Under the pieces are notes generated by a model. It ran no database searches. It was not told the DNA's origin and saw only the letters and a program-made list of their open reading frames with translations. A DNA stretch of 21,834 nucleotides from Chara braunii (lineage: Eukaryota > Streptophyta > Charophyceae > Charales > Characeae): the NCBI GenBank assembly GCA_003427395.1, contig BFEA01000006.1, positions 5,519,590 through 5,541,423 on the forward strand, given 5' to 3'. Positions 18,577-21,834 of the stretch are shown piece after piece. The position numbers and the translations under genes were made by a program. Each line of letters begins with the position of its first letter. The first letter of the stretch is position 1.

Positions 18577-18578
<2 letters not shown>
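18452..18578. repeat. Dispersed hairpin repeat, copy C
   Basis: It shares GCTGCAACTGTCTGA with copy B, and GTCAAATYTTGGCCTCTTGTGAATATT plus GCCCGCCTTCACTTAGGGCGG with copy A. It is cut off at its right end by the (CT)n microsatellite. The word ACGTCAAATCTTGGC also occurs just before it (18442) and within it (18492), a 15-bp direct repeat 50 bases apart. Confidence 0.8.
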
Positions 18579-18659
<81 letters not shown>

Positions 18660-18660
18660 N

Positions 18661-18744
<84 letters not shown>
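18579..18744. repeat. (CT)n-N-(CT)n-(GT)n compound microsatellite
   Basis: CT runs to about 18676 with a single N at 18660, then GT runs to about 18744. The N marks a collapsed or unresolved repeat length. Frames reading SLSLSL, ERERER or HTHTHT through it are not genes. Confidence 0.95.
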
Positions 18745-18747
<3 letters not shown>

Positions 18748-20049
18748 GATGTGTCCAAGACACATATTGCAAACGCTTCTGTACATCACAGAATGTACAC
18801 CAAACCGTTGTCACTTCACTGGAAGTGACTCCATTCAAGGACACCCACTCACCATTCGTATACTCCTAGCATTTCCATTACAGAAGACAGAGCTGACCAT
18901 CAGGGATGCAAGGGCATCGCGGATGCATCAAAAGCCAACCAGGTGAATGGTTATGCGAAAACGCATTCACAGACAAGAGCACGCTCGGCGAGATGCAAAA
19001 GAGAGATGCAACCGAGAGAGATGTGAAAGAGAGAGAGATTGCAAAAGAGAATACAGAAAACATTAGAGATACAAAGATGCCGAACAGAAACAACAACAAC
19101 ACCAGATCTTCCGCCTCCCAGTCACCATACATTCATTCACTGGTAATACGCTATCATCAGACATCCTCTACAGTCACAGCCCACCGTGTTCATAAAGTCC
19201 TAGTAGCCCGAGATCGAACCGCTCAGTGCCGATGTACCGCCTCCTATCCCGCTTACTACTTCGTAAAAAGCTACAAATAAAGGCAATGTAAACCTACGCA
19301 CACCTCACTCTCAAATCCAACTCCCCGTAATACACTGATCAAGCGAGAACAAGCTGAAAAAAAGCTGACAAAAAGTGAAAAAAGCTAAAAAAGAACCCTC
19401 CTAAAAAGAATGGAAAGAAGCGGAAAGAATTGAAAACCAAGGTACGATTCCTCATGACACAACAGTTTCCTTATCTCGACGACATGGCATCTTCGATCGT
19501 GCCGCAATAGGTTGCTCAGACGCGAACTGCACTCATAATACTATCCAACCACCCGTAGTGAATACTACGCGAAATCCCATGCATTCCACAGGTTCCCCCA
19601 TCCCCTAAGTTCCCGTCCACTCATTCCTTGCTCTCACCCTCATCCCATAACTAGTCGCCATCATTGTGCATCCATATCCCGAACTCCATCCACCAACGGT
19701 CATCCGAACCAAACACGGAGTCTAAACTTAGGCAATAGCCTTCATCCCATGCTTCACCCGCGATCCTTGAGATCCTTGAGCATACGCTCCTCAGACTTTC
19801 ATACTCCACACAATCTATCCGCTCTCAGCATTGCCTGGTCAGAGCCATAGACAACAGAGAACAACATACCCGAGATCCCATCCCATGCGGAGACAGGAAA
19901 GAGCGAGGGGGGAATAGCTGGGAGGAAACAAAAGGCAAAGGAAGACAGCTTCCCAACCCATACATCCCACGATACCACCACAAGTCCCAGGCACTAATAG
20001 ATCGTACGACACCCCTACGGAAGCGCACGGAGGCACATGGCAGCACTCA
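18745..20049. other. Stretch without a supported gene
   Basis: The 124-codon plus frame at 18906-19280 passes through AGAGAGATG/GAAAGAGAG repeats and has no recognisable domain. A-rich GCTGAAAAAA-type repeats lie at about 19354-19400. GATCCTTGA occurs twice in tandem near 19763. Nothing else is identified. Confidence 0.45.
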
Positions 20050-20336
20050 AGGACACGCACCCGGATACGAAAGTACACGAAAGCATACGAAAGCACACAA
20101 CAGCAGACGAAGGCACACTACAGCACACAAAAGCACAGGAAAGCACACGCCTGGGGAAGCACACGAAAGCACACGAAAACAGACAGAAGCCCACGAAAGC
20201 ACACGAAAGCACACGACAGCACGCGAAAGCACTCGGAAGCCCACGAAAGCACACGACAGTACACGAAAGCACACGACAGTACACGAAAGCACATGAAAAC
20301 ACCCGAAAGTACATGAAAGCACACGACAGCACAGCA
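20050..20336. repeat. 10-bp minisatellite (AAGCACACGA)
   Basis: About 26 imperfect units of the decamer AAGCACACGA and close variants (AAGCACACTA, ACAGCACACG, AAGTACACGA). Because ten bases times three equals ten codons, every frame on both strands is open for long stretches and reads a ten-residue repeat (for example KAHESTRQ.. on plus, VLSCAFVCFR on minus). These long frames are repeat products and not genes. Confidence 0.93.
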
Positions 20337-20717
20337 CATGATGGTTATACGGGTAACTGGCGAGAGATACGTAGTCAATCAAAAGGGCAGAAACCGTCCA
20401 TTTCCCATATATATATACATGCGAATATGTACATATTTTTTATCAAAGCGAAGGACACTCAGATGTCATAATCAGGGTGGGAATAGAGATAAGGAAAGCC
20501 TAGGTTCTCAATATGATTGGTATCCCACCAAACTACCACACCCAGGGTAGGCGGGAAATCTTGCGAGTTCACTGGCTCGGGTGGTGGCATGCATCCTGAA
20601 ACATGCTTTTCGCTAGTCATGCCACAGACTAGCTCATCAGAGGTAATCCAACAATGGATAGCACGAAGTGATTATGCAATGATAGGTCATACTGAGAACC
20701 ATTATAGGTATCAATCT
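20337..20717. other. Non-coding stretch, no gene seen
   Basis: It contains a short AT dinucleotide run (about 20407-20418, CATATATATATACAT). No gene or element is recognised. Confidence 0.4.
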
Positions 20718-20719
20718 CA

Positions 20720-20747
20720 GGGATGGGATGGGAGGGGATGGGATGGG
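20720..20747 (+). other. (GGGAT)n G-quadruplex motif
   Basis: Six consecutive G3/G4 runs separated by one- or two-base loops (GGGATGGGATGGGAGGGG..) satisfy the G3+N1-7 quadruplex rule on the plus strand. It lies 20 bases beyond the donor of the candidate exon on the opposite strand. Confidence 0.75.
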
Positions 20748-20768
20748 AAATCGAAAGGAAATCATCAC

Positions 20769-20864
20769 CTCCGGTTGAGCTTCCGCTTCTGTTTGCGCGT
20801 TCGCAATGCCTTCATCTTCCAGGTGCAACTGCAGCATTTCCTCGAAACTGAAGGCGGAGTCCAT
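20769..20864 (-). CDS. Candidate first coding exon, unknown protein
   Basis: Thirty-two codons from ATG (20862-20864) read MDSAFSFEEMLQLHLEDEGI then ANAQTEAEAQPE. They end exactly in phase at a donor-like GAG|GTGATG (exon end 20769). The acidic, helical composition is protein-like. The plus strand is also open over the same DNA (20806-21123), no following exon was found and I do not recognise the family, so confidence is low. Confidence 0.25.
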
Positions 20865-21728
20865 GCTGACGATCAGAAGGTCCGAGGATCAGAGGATCTT
20901 CCACGAACCCACGGCTATCGTAAAGAGCGGTGCGCACCTGATACACACCCCAGGTGGAACCAGGGAGCACGACAGCGAGATGGCAGCCGAGATAGCAATC
21001 AATATCCTTGGCAGGGAGGTGTGCGGGTTGGCGGATATCTCGAGAGCGAAAGAAGCGGCAGCAAGGAGAGGGGGAGACTCATTCACAGACATAGCCGCTG
21101 CGGAAACATTCGGCAGAAACTAGGCCCGCGAGCGCAAGATGCGACGGACTGTGAGATCAGCCGCGCTTGCCTCGCTGAACGAAGAGGACGAATACACTGC
21201 TAATCCTCGGTTAAATATCTAATTAGACGTGTGGGCGTATCATTCTAATTTTCGGCCCTAATCGTGCAATACCCGAACAGCTCCCGTTTTGCACACGACC
21301 GCAACATTCCCACACACAAGCGCCAGGTGCATGATGGGTCAGCACCGCTACGACTTTTCTGTCTTTGGATTAAAATGCAGGCTAGTTTCATGGACCTGTA
21401 TACAGTCGTTCGGCGTAACAATTGTTTTTGGGAAGTCATGGGTTCAAACGGTCCCCAGCTTCAAACGCTGTGCAGCCTCCGAGGCAGCCTCCGTGATCAG
21501 TCATTATTGCAATATCAGAGCAATCAAGGACCCAGGTTCAAGACCTCATGCTTCGAAGGGCCAAGCGAAATAGTCTGTTACTCCTTCATAGAGAGATCCA
21601 AGGATCCAACCCCTCAGTTATCAATACACATATTAACAGTTATTCGCAGACCAGTAGGGGGTACCCCGAGGGCCTTTCTCTACTCCATCATACCCATTCT
21701 TCTATCTATACTTGCTACTCGCCTCCAT
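20865..21728. other. Stretch without a supported gene
   Basis: GC-rich at 20870-21200, where both strands are open. The plus frame at 20806-21123 ends ..GGDSFTDIAAAETFGRN and looks partly protein-like, but no family is recognised. A TATCAGAGCAATCAAGG word near 21514 recalls the tRNA-iMet primer-binding site of LTR elements but matches it only partly. Confidence 0.4.
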
Positions 21729-21742
21729 GTATGTATGTATGT

Positions 21743-21834
<92 letters not shown>
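21729..21834. repeat. (ATGT)n-(GT)n microsatellite at the window end
   Basis: Three to four ATGT units lead into an uninterrupted GT run that continues to the last base, so the array is cut by the window edge. Confidence 0.95.

Noticed and set aside
20015-20471. Long overlapping frames on both strands (105-144 codons)
   Set aside because: They are produced by a 10-bp tandem repeat and read as a ten-residue period in every frame.
21500-21545. TATCAGAGC word resembling the tRNA-iMet primer-binding site of LTR retrotransposons
   Set aside because: Only about nine of twelve bases match, and no LTR end precedes it.
1-21834. CRISPR array, operon or bacterial system
   Set aside because: No spaced direct repeats with unique spacers and no dense same-strand ORFs. 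Tandem repeats here are satellites, and the DNA is eukaryotic in style.

Overview
The window looks like repeat-rich nuclear DNA of a large eukaryotic genome, most likely a streptophyte green alga or other plant-lineage organism. The reasons are one spliced exon closely resembling plant-type nicotinate phosphoribosyltransferase, decayed LINE (non-LTR retrotransposon) ORFs of the plant DUF4283/CCHC and zf-RVT types, abundant microsatellites, and no bacterial-style gene packing. A charophyte such as Chara would fit, but that is inference. It is a draft scaffold: there are single-N gaps at 286, 8016 and 18660, a 95-bp duplication flanks the first N, and a sequencing-library adapter is embedded at 12824-12861.

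Layout. 1-960: microsatellite, duplicated N-flank and a long purine-rich tract. 961-2490: non-coding, with GC islands in AT-rich DNA. 2491-2806: a 9-bp minisatellite and the first copies of a dispersed hairpin repeat. 3300-6610: a badly decayed minus-strand coding relic of unknown family, with two internal tandem duplications. 6735-7156: composite satellite. 7895-8016: alternating GC-rich block ending at an N. 8110-9867 (minus): decayed LINE ORF1-like protein (DUF4283-like, CCHC knuckle, S/G/Q-rich tail). 10205-11683 (plus): 5'-truncated LINE ORF2 C-terminus with an RT zinc-binding motif, interrupted by a TTAA-flanked palindromic MITE at 11356-11520. 11684-12795: probable LINE 3' region and direct repeats. 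12824-12861: adapter. 13794-16036: two diverged ~750-bp direct repeats that bracket the nicotinate phosphoribosyltransferase exon (15119-15266, minus). 16037-18111: non-coding, partly LTR-like. 18112-18522: gag-like alanine/glutamine-rich ORF running into another copy of the dispersed repeat. 18579-21834: microsatellites, a 10-bp minisatellite, a G-quadruplex motif and a weak candidate first exon on the minus strand.

No complete intact gene is visible. The strongest biological signals are a precise TTAA insertion whose conceptual removal rejoins the LINE frame; the head-to-head ORF1/ORF2 arrangement, which would fit a twin-priming inversion; and an isolated host-gene exon among repeats. The adapter means that linkage between the left (1-12823) and right (12862-21834) parts should not be assumed.
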